DNA of 64,000 bases from Emticicia oligotrophica DSM 17448 (GCF_000263195.1 NC_018748.1:310001-374000); one strand, 5' to 3'. Shown: positions 52,317-62,056, counted from the first letter of the stretch. Numbers and translations are program-made. Notes: generated by a model from the letters alone, not told the origin.

Positions 52317-54890
52317 ATGAAGCGAATATTAAGTTTTCATGCCAATCGTTATATTTTTATTTATATTACGATTTTATTTATTCCTACTGAAATTGTAGTA
52401 GCTCAAGAAGCTGATACTTTAAAATCGCAGGTATTAGAAGAGGTTGTAGTTTCCGCCTCAAGAATTCGTGAAAAGTATTTAAAATCAGCTTCGAGCATTG
52501 AATTACTTACACTCAAACAAATCCAACAAAGTGCAGCCACGAGTTATTTTGATGCCATCGAAAACCTGAAGGGTATTCAGCTCATTACTCCTAGTTTAGG
52601 TTTTAAAGTCTATAATGCTCGTGGATTTACAAATACCACCAATGTTCGTTTCGTACAATTAGTTGATGGTATTGACAACCAAGCTCCACACATCGGTTCG
52701 CCAATTGCGGCAGCCATGGGTCCTACTGACCTTGATATTAGACAAGTAGAAGTGATTCCCGGAGTGGCATCGGCACTGTATGGCATGAATTCATTGAATG
52801 GACTTGTAAATTTACTCACACTCAATCCTTTCGAATCAACAGGCTTTAGCTTCCAGCAAAAAACAGGAGTTAATCATATCAATGAAAACAGCATCAAACT
52901 TCAGTTGTTTTCTGAAACTAATCTACGTTTTGCATACAAATTCAATGAAAAACTAGCATTTAAAACAAACTTTAGCTACCAAAAAGGCTATGATTGGATA
53001 GCAAATTCAACCCTCGATTTGAATCCATCGGCCAATACTTCGGTTGGACTTTTGGGAAAAGATAATCCCGGTGCAGATTATGTGAGTTCTTATGGCAATG
53101 AATCTTCTAATAGACGTACGCTTACATTGGGTGGTAAAAGATACGTAGTTGCTCGTACTGGATATCTTGAAGAAGAAGTGACAGATTATTCAATCAATAA
53201 TTTAAAAGCTGATATTTCTTTGAATTACAGGTTCAAACCTCAACACGAGCTGGTTTATAATTTTAAATTTTCTCAACTAGATAATGTTTATCAACGAACC
53301 AATCGTTTTCGGCTGAATAATTATCAACTTTCTCAGCAAGCTCTTACTTATCAAGGGCCTAATTCACAGCTTAAAGCCTACTTAACTACTGAAAATACTG
53401 GAAAATCATATAATATTCGTTCGATGGCAGAAAATATCGACCGAACTTTCAAATCAGATAATACTTGGTTTACTGATTTTACCAATGAATTTAATAGTCA
53501 AACTAAACAAGGTAAAACAGTCATTGAAGCACTAAACTTAGCCAGAAAGCAAGCCGATAATGGCCGACCCCAACCAAATACGCCAGCATTTAACCAATTA
53601 ATTGAAAAATTAGGCGACATTAATAATTGGGATATAGGTGCAGCATTGCGGGTAAAATCGTATATGTTCCATACTGAAGGTTTGAGTGATTTAAGTTCGA
53701 AACTCGCTCCTAATTTACAAAACAAAGGTTGGGGGCTATTAGCAGGCTTTGATTACCGTAACTATTTTGTTGTGCCTGATGGCAATTATTTCATCAACCC
53801 CAAAGACAACGATAAAAACTTAAATTACTGGAAAGGGGGTGGTTTTATTCAGAGTAGCAAAACATTTCTTAATGAAAAAATAAAAGTCGTTTTAACACTT
53901 CGTGCCGATAAAAACCAATATTTCAATCTTCGATTAAATCCTCGTGGCTCAGCTATTTATTCGCTCAATGAAAATAATCATTTGAGGATTTCTTATCAAA
54001 ATGGCTATCGTTTCCCGAGTTTGTTTGAAGCTTTTTCGAATATAAATAGTGGTGGTGTGAAACGAGTGGGAGGCTTACCGATTATGTCACAAGGAATTTT
54101 TGAGAATTCATATTTACGCAAAACTATTGATGATTTCACGGCGGCGGTCAACCAAGATATCAATGTAAATAAGTTGAGTCAGAATGAGGCCATTAGCAAA
54201 AACAAGGGTTTACTCCGCAAAAACGATTATACATATTTGAAACCTGAATATGTAAATAGCTTTGAAATTGGTTACAAAGGTTATCCAATCGGGAAGAAAC
54301 TGTTCATTGATGCTGATTTCTATTACAATGTTTACAGAAATTTCATGGCACAAGTTGAAGCCAATGTACCGCTTGGTTCCAACCCCGATTCGTTAGCATT
54401 TTATATGTACGACCGTAATAAGCAAGCTAGATATCGACTTTGGACAAATTCAAAAACAATTGTGCATAATTACGGCGGGGGCATCAATCTAAGTTATAAT
54501 TTTTATCGAACCTTCACATTTACCACCAATGTTTCTTTTGCAAAATTGCAGAGCGTAGCCAATAATGATGGTTTTGAAGAAGCCTTTAATACGCCACGTT
54601 GGATTTTAAACATAGGTTTAGGAAATGCCCGATTAACAAAAAATTTAGGATTTGGTATTAATTATAAATATCAAGAAAGTTTCTTGTGGCAATCTGCCTT
54701 AGCAACTGGACAGGTACCTGAAATACATAATGTAGATGCCCAATTCACCTATTATATGCGAAAAAAAGGTTTACAGTTTAAGTTAGCAGGAACGAATATA
54801 TTCAATCGACCTTACGTAAGCTTTATCGCAGCTCCAACGGTTGGAGCGTTTTACTACCTGACTATTACTGCGGATTTGGGAAGAAATTGA
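52317..54890 (+). CDS. TonB-dependent outer-membrane receptor
   Basis: 857 residues from the ATG at 52317 (a TTG precedes it). Signal peptide to VVAQ (about residue 30). Plug domain about 45-165 with VLEEVVVSASRIREK, GIQLITPSLGFKVYNARGF, LVDGIDNQ and DIRQVEVIPGVASALYGMNSLNGLVNLLT. The remaining 690 residues are barrel strands. No N-terminal carboxypeptidase-regulatory-like domain and no SusD partner, unlike glycan receptors of the phylum, so it is CirA/FepA-like. The ModE-box promoter suggests molybdate/tungstate or a metal complex as cargo (inference). Confidence 0.93.
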   Translation: MKRILSFHANRYIFIYITILFIPTEIVVAQEADTLKSQVLEEVVVSASRIREKYLKSASSIELLTLKQIQQSAATSYFDAIENLKGIQLITPSLGFKVYNARGFTNTTNVRFVQLVDGIDNQAPHIGSPIAAAMGPTDLDIRQVEVIPGVASALYGMNSLNGLVNLLTLNPFESTGFSFQQKTGVNHINENSIKLQLFSETNLRFAYKFNEKLAFKTNFSYQKGYDWIANSTLDLNPSANTSVGLLGKDNPGADYVSSYGNESSNRRTLTLGGKRYVVARTGYLEEEVTDYSINNLKADISLNYRFKPQHELVYNFKFSQLDNVYQRTNRFRLNNYQLSQQALTYQGPNSQLKAYLTTENTGKSYNIRSMAENIDRTFKSDNTWFTDFTNEFNSQTKQGKTVIEALNLARKQADNGRPQPNTPAFNQLIEKLGDINNWDIGAALRVKSYMFHTEGLSDLSSKLAPNLQNKGWGLLAGFDYRNYFVVPDGNYFINPKDNDKNLNYWKGGGFIQSSKTFLNEKIKVVLTLRADKNQYFNLRLNPRGSAIYSLNENNHLRISYQNGYRFPSLFEAFSNINSGGVKRVGGLPIMSQGIFENSYLRKTIDDFTAAVNQDINVNKLSQNEAISKNKGLLRKNDYTYLKPEYVNSFEIGYKGYPIGKKLFIDADFYYNVYRNFMAQVEANVPLGSNPDSLAFYMYDRNKQARYRLWTNSKTIVHNYGGGINLSYNFYRTFTFTTNVSFAKLQSVANNDGFEEAFNTPRWILNIGLGNARLTKNLGFGINYKYQESFLWQSALATGQVPEIHNVDAQFTYYMRKKGLQFKLAGTNIFNRPYVSFIAAPTVGAFYYLTITADLGRN

Positions 54891-55208
54891 ATTACAGAAA
54901 ATAAAAATGGTTACCCATTTTTGAAACCATATTTTTATACAACACCCACGGACATCACTTCCTTTAGAAATAATAGCACGCAGATAACGCTAATTTCTTA
55001 AAAAACGCTGATTTTCGCCGAAAATTCAATAAAATCTGCGAAAATTAGCGTTTGTAAATCTGTACTATCTGCGGTTTAAAAATTTGTGACAATATCTTTA
55101 CAATTCCATTTTATTTTACCTCAAAAAATAAATTTAACTTCATTTTTAAGCGATTTCGTCATATCTATCACTATTTTTACGCAAAAAATAATCTTCAAAC
55201 TATTAAAC
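54891..55208. other. 318-base gap with inverted repeat elements
   Basis: AACGCTAATTTC (54986-54997) and GAAAATTAGCGTT (55040-55052) form an inverted pair, with CGCAGAT and ATCTGCG words repeated around them (54980-55072). Otherwise no gene; the DPP IV promoter must lie in the last 150 bases. Confidence 0.6.
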
Positions 55209-57362
55209 ATGAAAAAAACTCTATTACTTCTCTGCCTAACGAGTAGTGCCGTTTTTGCTCAAAAGAAAGATTTTGACGAAAAAGAATTAATGACTGGAAA
55301 AACTCCCAAAAACTTTATCCAAACATTACCTATCATTCAAAGATGGATTGACGATGAGCGAGTGTTAATCTCTCAAAAAGCCACTCCTGATGCTGAAGCT
55401 AAATCAATGGTATTGGAAGTTAAAAGTGGAAAGATGACCGAAGCTAGCGAAGAAATTCTACGTCCGAAAGCAAAGCCCGTAAAAACCATTCTTAGCAAAA
55501 ACAATAATTTATTCTTAAAAAGTGGAGATACTGAAACTCAGTTAACCAATGATGCTGCTGAAGAGAAAAACGCAATGTTTTCACCAGATAGTAGCTATAT
55601 CGCCTATACCAAAGAAAACAATCTTTACACCTATAATTTCAAAAACAAAAAAGAAACCCAACTCACAACCGATGGCACAAAAACTACCTTAAATGGTTAT
55701 GCAACATGGGTTTATTGGGAAGAAATCTTTGGTCGCCCTACTCGTTTCCGTGCTTTTTGGTGGAGCCCTGATAGCAAGAAAATTGCTTACATGCGTTTTG
55801 ATGAATCAAAAACCATGATGTTCCCACTTTATAGTAGCGAAGGACAACACGGCTTTATTGAAGAAACACGCTACCCAAAAAGTGGCGACCCAAATCCAGA
55901 AGCAAAAGTTGGTTTTGTATCTCCAGAAGGGGGAAAAACAGTTTGGGCTGATTTCAATGATAAAAATGAGCAATATTTTGGTTGGCCACAATGGTTGCCA
56001 GATGGAAGTGGTTTAATGCTTCAATGGATTAACCGTGGGAATGATAACTTGAAACTTTATAATGTTTCACCAAAAGATGGCAGCAAAAAAGAGTTGTACA
56101 ATGAAACACAAAAATCATGGATTGGCATTGACGAAGCAGATGAACGCCTAACCATTATGGATGGTGGTAAGGAAATGATGATTATCAGCGATAAAACAGG
56201 CTGGAAACAACTTTATTTGTATGACATTAACGGTAAATTCATTAATAATATCACTGAAGGAAAATATACGGTAAAAAATGTAGAAGGAATCGACCAAAAG
56301 AATCGTGTGGTTTATTTCTATGCTCGTGGTATTGAAAGTACGGCCCGCTTCGACCTTTACAGAGTTGGTTTTGATGGAAAAGGCTTGAAAAGACTCACTT
56401 TTGGTGCATTTAACAACCGTAATATCATTGCTTCTCCCAATTATAAGTATTTCATTACCACTTATTCAAATATAAATACGCCAACCAGCATGGCTATTGT
56501 TGATAATATGGGGAATAAAATATCTGAACTTGGAAGCATTAAGGGTGCTGAAATGGAAAATTATAATTTAGCTAAAACTGAACTTATTCGAGTAAAAAGT
56601 GAAGATGGTATATATGATTTGCCAATGACTATCACTTACCCGATGAATATGGTAGCAGGTAAAAAATATCCTGTGTTGGTTAGTATTTATGGTGGCCCTG
56701 ACGCTGGAACAGTTTATGACCAATGGACGTGGTCGGCCAGACAACAATGGTATGCTAAAGAAGGTATCATTCAAGTGGCACTTGACCACCGTGCTAGTGG
56801 ACATTTTGGAAAAGAAGGCGTAGCTTATATGCACCGTAATTTAGGTTATTGGGAAATGAAAGACTACAAGACAATGGTTAAATCATTGATAGATAAAGGA
56901 ATAGCTGACCCAACAAAAATTTGCATCACTGGTTTTAGCTATGGTGGATATATGAGTTGTTATGCTCTCACGTATGGTAGTGATGTATTTACCCACGGCA
57001 TGGCCGGTGGTAGTGTAGTTGATTGGAGCTTGTACGATAGTGCTTATACCGAAAGATACATGGATACGCCAGCCGAAAATCCTGAAGGTTATAAATCAGC
57101 GAGTGTATTGACACACACGAGTAAGTTGAAAGGTGTTTTACAAATTGTACATGGTACGATGGATGATAACGTACACATGCAAAACAGCATTCAATTAATT
57201 AGTAAATTACAAGATGAGAAGAAAAACTTTGAATTTATGCTTTACCCGAATGGCAGACACGGTTGGGGAGGCAACAAAGGCGTACATTTTGATAATTTAA
57301 AAACTCAATTTATCTACAAGCATTTGTTAGAAAAACCAATTCCAGAGGGATTGCTTAAATAG
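55209..57362 (+). CDS. Dipeptidyl peptidase IV (S9B), exported
   Basis: 717 residues from the ATG at 55209, which opens a clean signal peptide (MKKTLLLLCLTSSAVFAQ); the longer frame to 55086 would spoil it. Propeller domain about 40-480 with the glutamate motif near residue 170 (VYWEEIFGR), then the hydrolase domain with S577 (GFSYGGY), D652 (HGTMDDNVH) and H684 (NGRHGW). It removes Xaa-Pro dipeptides from peptide N-termini in the periplasm, complementing prolyl oligopeptidase at 21 kb and aminopeptidase P at 46 kb. Confidence 0.96.
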   Translation: MKKTLLLLCLTSSAVFAQKKDFDEKELMTGKTPKNFIQTLPIIQRWIDDERVLISQKATPDAEAKSMVLEVKSGKMTEASEEILRPKAKPVKTILSKNNNLFLKSGDTETQLTNDAAEEKNAMFSPDSSYIAYTKENNLYTYNFKNKKETQLTTDGTKTTLNGYATWVYWEEIFGRPTRFRAFWWSPDSKKIAYMRFDESKTMMFPLYSSEGQHGFIEETRYPKSGDPNPEAKVGFVSPEGGKTVWADFNDKNEQYFGWPQWLPDGSGLMLQWINRGNDNLKLYNVSPKDGSKKELYNETQKSWIGIDEADERLTIMDGGKEMMIISDKTGWKQLYLYDINGKFINNITEGKYTVKNVEGIDQKNRVVYFYARGIESTARFDLYRVGFDGKGLKRLTFGAFNNRNIIASPNYKYFITTYSNINTPTSMAIVDNMGNKISELGSIKGAEMENYNLAKTELIRVKSEDGIYDLPMTITYPMNMVAGKKYPVLVSIYGGPDAGTVYDQWTWSARQQWYAKEGIIQVALDHRASGHFGKEGVAYMHRNLGYWEMKDYKTMVKSLIDKGIADPTKICITGFSYGGYMSCYALTYGSDVFTHGMAGGSVVDWSLYDSAYTERYMDTPAENPEGYKSASVLTHTSKLKGVLQIVHGTMDDNVHMQNSIQLISKLQDEKKNFEFMLYPNGRHGWGGNKGVHFDNLKTQFIYKHLLEKPIPEGLLK

Positions 57363-57371
57363 TTTTGAATT

Positions 57372-57440
57372 GAGAGTTCTGAGTTCTGAGTTTTTTTACT
57401 GCTCGCAACTCAGAACTCTAAACTCAGAATTCAGAACTTC
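57372..57440. repeat. GTTCTGAG-repeat hairpin
   Basis: GAGAGTTCTGAGTTCTGAGTT (57372-57392) pairs with AACTCAGAACTCT at 57408-57420, and further copies of the reversed word (AACTCAGAATTCAGAAC) follow. Both a terminator for the convergent genes and a simple-repeat expansion. Confidence 0.6.
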
Positions 57441-57448
57441 ACAGGTGG

Positions 57449-59110
57449 TTACTCCCAAACCACTGCATCCGATTTGCTATACCAAGTCTCTACTTTTGTA
57501 GCGTATTCTTTTTCAATTACATTTCGCTTGATTTTCAAAGTAGGCGTCATTTTGTTATTCTCAACCGTCCAAGGTTCTCGCAAAACAACTAATCGCTGTA
57601 CACGTTCATAGTTTTTCAATTTAGGGTTCAACTCTTTCAAGGTCACTTCTAAACTTTCTCTAACTACCTGTTTATCAGTTGCTTTACCTAAATCAGATAA
57701 AACAATCAAACCTATGGGTTGCGGCAGATTATTACCTACTACACAAATTTGCTCGATAAAATTATTATCGGCGAAACCAAACTCAATTTGGGCAGGAGCT
57801 ATATATTCACCTTTTGAGGTTTTATACATTTCTTTTACACGTCCTGTAATTTTCAAGTAATTATCTTCATCTAATTCTCCAACATCACCTGTATGAATCC
57901 AGCCTTCTGCATCAATGGTTTCGGCAGTAAGTTCGGGTTCTTTGTAATAGCCATTCATGTTCCAACTAGAGCGTGTTAGAATCTCACCAGTACCTTCGGC
58001 AATTCTCACTTCCATCCCTGGATAAATCTTACCAACACTGCCATCTTTGATATTATCACGCGGCATCATACAAACAGCCCCAACATTTTCAGTCATTCCA
58101 TAGGCTTCTTGTATAATTATACCTAAACGCCTAAACCATTTAATTAAACTTGCAGGCATTGGAGCCGCACCTGTAAGAATAATTTCAGCTTTATGCAGAC
58201 CAAGTCCTTTCTGAATCTTTTTCTTCACAAGACTACTAATAATTGGAATCTTTAGTAAAGTATTTAGCTTATTTTCGGGCATTTTGCCAAGAATTCCCAA
58301 CTGAAACTTTGTCCAAATCCTTGGGACAGCCAAAAAGTGTGTAGGTTGTGCCGAGGCTAAATTTTTGGCAAAACTATCTAGTGTTTCAGCAAAATAGATG
58401 GTTGCTCCCATTGTTACGGCAGCAGCTTCAATAATATTTCGCTCGGCAATGTGGCAAAGCGGCAAATAAGAAAAGAAACGAGCATTTTGAACATCAAGCC
58501 TTGCAATATCTCTTGCATAATAAATTACACTGGCCATTGCTCCATAATTAAGCATTACTCCCTTTGGATTTCCAGTAGTACCTGAGGTATAGATTATTGT
58601 AAAAATATCATTAACTGAAGGAATATAATTTTCGGTAATGGGAGCATAATTTGCTAAAATATCATTCCATTGCACATGTGAGGCATCAGGATTATACGTT
58701 GGAAATGAAATACATTTGACATGCGAAGGAATACCACTTTTCATGCCAGCCCAATCGTCGAGTTTTCCAACAAAAAGAACTTCGCAACCACTATGAGTAA
58801 GTACTTGATTAATTTGTGAATCAGTCAATGTTGCATAAAAAGGCACTGAAATGTGTCCCGCCATCATAATGGCAAAATCTGCAATTAACCATTCTGCACA
58901 GTTTTTCGAGACTAAACCAATGCTACTTTTGGCTGGCAAATTCAAAGATTTCAAATAAGCCGCCAAACTTCTAGCTTGTCGTCCTGCCTCTTTCCATGTA
59001 AAATCAACAAAGTTGTCTCCGAAAGGCTGACGCAAATAAATATTATCGGGAGTCGTTGCTTCCCAATGATAGAAACATTCTAATAGCGTTTTGTCAGGTG
59101 AAATAATCAT
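57449..59110 (-). CDS. Long-chain acyl-CoA synthetase (AMP-forming)
   Basis: 553 residues from the ATG at 59110; the longer frame back to 59167 is rejected because family members begin near MIISPDKTLLECFYHWE. Adenylation motifs: IIYTSGTTGNPKGVML, YGMTENVG, GWIHTGDVGELDEDNYLKITGR and KTSKGEYIAPAQIE. It activates fatty acids to acyl-CoA for beta-oxidation or lipid synthesis; with aceB/aceA and the acyl-CoA carboxylase it fits a fatty-acid and acetyl-CoA economy. Divergent from an alpha/beta-hydrolase gene. Confidence 0.93.
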   Translation of the reverse strand: MIISPDKTLLECFYHWEATTPDNIYLRQPFGDNFVDFTWKEAGRQARSLAAYLKSLNLPAKSSIGLVSKNCAEWLIADFAIMMAGHISVPFYATLTDSQINQVLTHSGCEVLFVGKLDDWAGMKSGIPSHVKCISFPTYNPDASHVQWNDILANYAPITENYIPSVNDIFTIIYTSGTTGNPKGVMLNYGAMASVIYYARDIARLDVQNARFFSYLPLCHIAERNIIEAAAVTMGATIYFAETLDSFAKNLASAQPTHFLAVPRIWTKFQLGILGKMPENKLNTLLKIPIISSLVKKKIQKGLGLHKAEIILTGAAPMPASLIKWFRRLGIIIQEAYGMTENVGAVCMMPRDNIKDGSVGKIYPGMEVRIAEGTGEILTRSSWNMNGYYKEPELTAETIDAEGWIHTGDVGELDEDNYLKITGRVKEMYKTSKGEYIAPAQIEFGFADNNFIEQICVVGNNLPQPIGLIVLSDLGKATDKQVVRESLEVTLKELNPKLKNYERVQRLVVLREPWTVENNKMTPTLKIKRNVIEKEYATKVETWYSKSDAVVWE

Positions 59111-59205
59111 AAAGTATGTTAACAGGTTAAGATTGCACAAAATACAGATATTCTTTAACATTATCAAGAAAAGTATTAAAAAATCTGTTAGGCGTTTTCT
59201 GAAAA

Positions 59206-60195
59206 ATGACTAAATTTGGACTCAACTCAAATACAATGAACAACATATTTAAAACACTCAAATACTTTATCCTGCTAATAATCGGGCTCATTTTGATTAC
59301 TTCAACAATCTTTTGGAAAAATGATATTCCTCTCGAAACACTCAAACAAAAATACGCAAATACTGAGTCTAAATTTGTTGAAATAGATGGTATGAATGTA
59401 CACTACCGAGATGAAGGGATTCGGAATGATTCAACTCCAATTATACTAATACACGGTACAGGTGCCAGTCTTCATACGTGGGAAGGTTGGGTAAATGCCC
59501 TAAAAAAAGAACATAGAGTAATCAGGCTTGATTTACCTGCTTATGGTCTAACAGGCCCAAACCCCAACAAAGATTACTCACAAGCATTCTATTCTTCTTT
59601 TATGAACGATTTTCTGAGTAAAATTGGTGTAAATCGCTGCATTATGGCTGGAAATTCGCTCGGAGGCTCAATCACCTGGAACTTTGCCGTACAATTTCCC
59701 GAAAAAGTTACCAAAATGATTTTGGTCGATGCGGGGGGCTACCCTACTAAATCAAAGTCAGTGCCTGTTGCGTTTCAATTAGCTGGTTGGCCTGTTGTAA
59801 AGAATCTTTTTAAATACATCACTCCACGCTCAATTGTTCAAAAAAGTGTAGAAAATGTCTATGCTGATAAATCAAAAGTAAGTGAAGAATTAATTGACCG
59901 TTATTATGATTTATCACTCAGAAAAGGAAACCGAGAAGCATTTATTGATCGAATGTCAGAATTTAGGAATAAAGGTATCAGTGCCGATAATTCTGGAAAG
60001 ATAAAAGGCTTAAGTATGCCCACACTCATCATTTGGGGTGATAAAGATTTCTTAATTCCACTTGATGTTGCACAAAAATTTCATGCAGATTTACCGAATG
60101 ATACCTTAGTGGTATTCAAAAATTCAGGTCATACACCAATGGAAGAAGATGCAGAAAAAACGGTGGCAGTTGTGAAGGAATTCCTAAAAAAATGA
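59206..60195 (+). CDS. Membrane-anchored alpha/beta hydrolase
   Basis: 329 residues from 59206, or 319 from the ATG at 59236. One N-terminal hydrophobic helix (about 18-38), then an alpha/beta-hydrolase domain: oxyanion HGTGASLHTW, nucleophile Ser in MAGNSLGGSITW, acid in IIWGDKDFLIP, and His in NSGHTPMEE. TAAATTTG at 59211-59218 fits the -7 consensus and overlaps the first codons, which favours the second start. An esterase or lipase-like role near the membrane is likely; the substrate is unknown. Confidence 0.88.
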   Translation: MTKFGLNSNTMNNIFKTLKYFILLIIGLILITSTIFWKNDIPLETLKQKYANTESKFVEIDGMNVHYRDEGIRNDSTPIILIHGTGASLHTWEGWVNALKKEHRVIRLDLPAYGLTGPNPNKDYSQAFYSSFMNDFLSKIGVNRCIMAGNSLGGSITWNFAVQFPEKVTKMILVDAGGYPTKSKSVPVAFQLAGWPVVKNLFKYITPRSIVQKSVENVYADKSKVSEELIDRYYDLSLRKGNREAFIDRMSEFRNKGISADNSGKIKGLSMPTLIIWGDKDFLIPLDVAQKFHADLPNDTLVVFKNSGHTPMEEDAEKTVAVVKEFLKK

Positions 60196-60243
60196 GATTT
60201 GTTGACATTTATTATTGTAAATAAATTGAGGATTTTTCAAAAC

Positions 60244-60271
60244 GTAGAGACAAAGCATGCCTTGTCTCTAC
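60244..60271. repeat. REP-like palindrome, GTAGAGAC family, copy 2
   Basis: GTAGAGACAA ... TTGTCTCTAC around AGCATGCC, 28 bases like copy 1 at 7913-7940, with identical outer 8 bases and a GCATG core. It lies between convergent genes and may also terminate transcription. Confidence 0.75.
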
Positions 60272-60334
60272 AACAAGATATTATTAAATCAAAGAAAAAT
60301 ATGCCCCAAATTAACCTAAAAGAAATTTTAGAAT

Positions 60335-61582
60335 TTATGAGCGTTGTTCCCAAATCTGCACCAAATTTACAATTACTTCAGTAGCTTTTTCCATATCTTG
60401 CACCGACACCCATTCTAATTTTGAGTGAAAAGCATGTTCACCTGCAAAGATATTCGGACACGGTAAACCCATAAAGGAGAGCCTTGAGCCATCTGTTCCT
60501 CCCCTAATACTTCGTTTTTGGGCCTTCAAGCCTGCTTTTTCGATGGCTTCCATGGCATAATCAGCTACTTGTGGGTAATTAAGCAAAACCTCTTTCATAT
60601 TTCGATATTGTTCAATTACTTTAAAATCAACCGTTGAATTTGGATAATTTTTCAGAACACTATTGACAATATTTTGCAAATAAGTTTCTTTTTCATGCAA
60701 GCCCTCAACAGTAAAATCTCTAATAATGAAATCTAGTTTGACAGCCTCTTGGATTCCCGAAATTTGGGTTGGATGAATAAACCCTTCCATAGCTTCGGTT
60801 GTTTCGGGCGAAAGCGTATCCTTAGGCAAAGCGGCCAAAATATCACCTGCAATTTTCATTGCATTTTCAAGTTTCCCTTTAGCAAAACCCGGGTGAGTAC
60901 TCACCCCCTTGATGGTCAAGCTGACTCCATCAGCCGAAAAAGTTTCATCTTCAAGTGTACCAAGACTCTCACCATCCATTGTATAGGCAAAATCTGCGGC
61001 TAACTTTTCTAAATTAACTTTTTCTGTTCCTCTACCCACTTCTTCATCGGGAGTGAATAAAATCTTGATAATGCCATGCTTAATTTCTGGACTTTGCATG
61101 AGAATTTCTGCAGCTGCCATTATTTCAGCTATACCTGCTTTATTATCAGCACCCAATAAAGTTGTTCCACTCGCCGTAATAATATCATTACCTATTTGTT
61201 CTTTCAAGTCAGGATGTTCTTCAACCTTCAAAACCTGAGTTGTATCATCGGGTAAAACAATATCTTTTCCACCCCAATTGGCATGAATGATTGGCTTCAC
61301 ACCTGCCCCACTGCAATCGGGCGATGTATCAACATGCGAACAAAAACAAATGGTAGGAACTTTCTTTTCTGAATTGCTCGGAATCGTGGCATACACATAG
61401 CCCCATTCATCTAAATGAGCATCCGAAATACCTAAATCTAAAAGTTCTTGTACCAATAATCGGCTTAAATCTTTTTGTTTTTCAGTTGATGGATTAGCAC
61501 TCGAATTTGGGTCAGATTGAGTATCAATTTGTACATACTTCAAAAATCGAGTGCTAACGCTACTTTTATGATTTTTTCCCAT
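60335..61582 (-). CDS. pepT: Peptidase T (tripeptide aminopeptidase, M20)
   Basis: 415 residues. Zinc ligands and catalytic residues of M20 are visible: H83 and D85 (CFCSHVDTSPD), GADNKAGIAEIMAA, the paired Glu of PDEEVGRG, MDGESLG, and the late GGTDGSRLSFMGLPCPNIFAGEHAFHSKLEW block specific to PepT. It removes N-terminal residues from tripeptides in the cytoplasm, the last step of using peptides released by the exported prolyl peptidases in this window. It follows the MazG-like gene by 6 bases, so they are cotranscribed. Confidence 0.96.
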   Translation of the reverse strand: MGKNHKSSVSTRFLKYVQIDTQSDPNSSANPSTEKQKDLSRLLVQELLDLGISDAHLDEWGYVYATIPSNSEKKVPTICFCSHVDTSPDCSGAGVKPIIHANWGGKDIVLPDDTTQVLKVEEHPDLKEQIGNDIITASGTTLLGADNKAGIAEIMAAAEILMQSPEIKHGIIKILFTPDEEVGRGTEKVNLEKLAADFAYTMDGESLGTLEDETFSADGVSLTIKGVSTHPGFAKGKLENAMKIAGDILAALPKDTLSPETTEAMEGFIHPTQISGIQEAVKLDFIIRDFTVEGLHEKETYLQNIVNSVLKNYPNSTVDFKVIEQYRNMKEVLLNYPQVADYAMEAIEKAGLKAQKRSIRGGTDGSRLSFMGLPCPNIFAGEHAFHSKLEWVSVQDMEKATEVIVNLVQIWEQRS

Positions 61583-61588
61583 AAATTT

Positions 61589-62056
61589 TCAAGCGTTTAC
61601 AATCGACATAAGATTGGCGGGCGAATAATTAATATTCTTCAGCGTTTTATCGTCGCCTTTTCTATACACTAAAAATTTACCTTCAATTTCTTTATAGTAG
61701 GATTCCGTTCCTTTTTCAGCATAATGCTTCATTGTAGCTTCTGCTTCTTCAAGGGTATCACATGCTTTACTCATGTTTGAACGTTGTACTTCATCAAAAA
61801 TAGTTCGAAACTTTTCCCCTAATCCAAACTCTAAAATAGCACCAGCCAATACATATTGAATGTCGGCCAAGGCATCGGCCACTTCTACAATATTTTTATC
61901 TTCAATAGCTTGTTGAAGTTCTTTTAATTCTTCGGCAATCAATGAAACACGTAGCTCACAACGTTGTGGCGAAGGAATCTGAGGAGTATCTAAAATAGGG
62001 TGCTTGAATGTTCGATGAAATTCGGCAACTTGATTAAGGCAATCTAAACTTTGCAT
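61589..62056 (-). CDS. MazG-like nucleotide pyrophosphohydrolase
   Basis: 155 residues, all-alpha NTP pyrophosphatase superfamily. The magnesium motif E-x-x-E...E/D-x-x-D is clear: RVSLIAEELKELQQAIEDKNIVEVADALADIQYVLAG (about 36-72). A basic C-terminal extension follows (EIEGKFLVYRKGDDKTLKNI). Such enzymes hydrolyse non-canonical or surplus nucleoside triphosphates; the group resembles phosphoribosyl-ATP pyrophosphohydrolase-like proteins. First gene of a pair with pepT. Confidence 0.85.
   Translation of the reverse strand: MQSLDCLNQVAEFHRTFKHPILDTPQIPSPQRCELRVSLIAEELKELQQAIEDKNIVEVADALADIQYVLAGAILEFGLGEKFRTIFDEVQRSNMSKACDTLEEAEATMKHYAEKGTESYYKEIEGKFLVYRKGDDKTLKNINYSPANLMSIVNA

Noticed and set aside
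55086-55208. Longer N-terminus for DPP IV.
   Set aside because: The ATG at 55209 starts a textbook signal peptide; the upstream extension is unrelated AT-rich sequence.
57372-57440. GTTCTGAG repeats considered as a CRISPR or tandem array.
   Set aside because: Units are only about 9 bases with no spacers; the arrangement is a hairpin with simple-repeat growth.
60199-60384. A 61-codon frame after the alpha/beta hydrolase.
   Set aside because: It runs through the REP-like palindrome and into pepT antisense; no conserved features.
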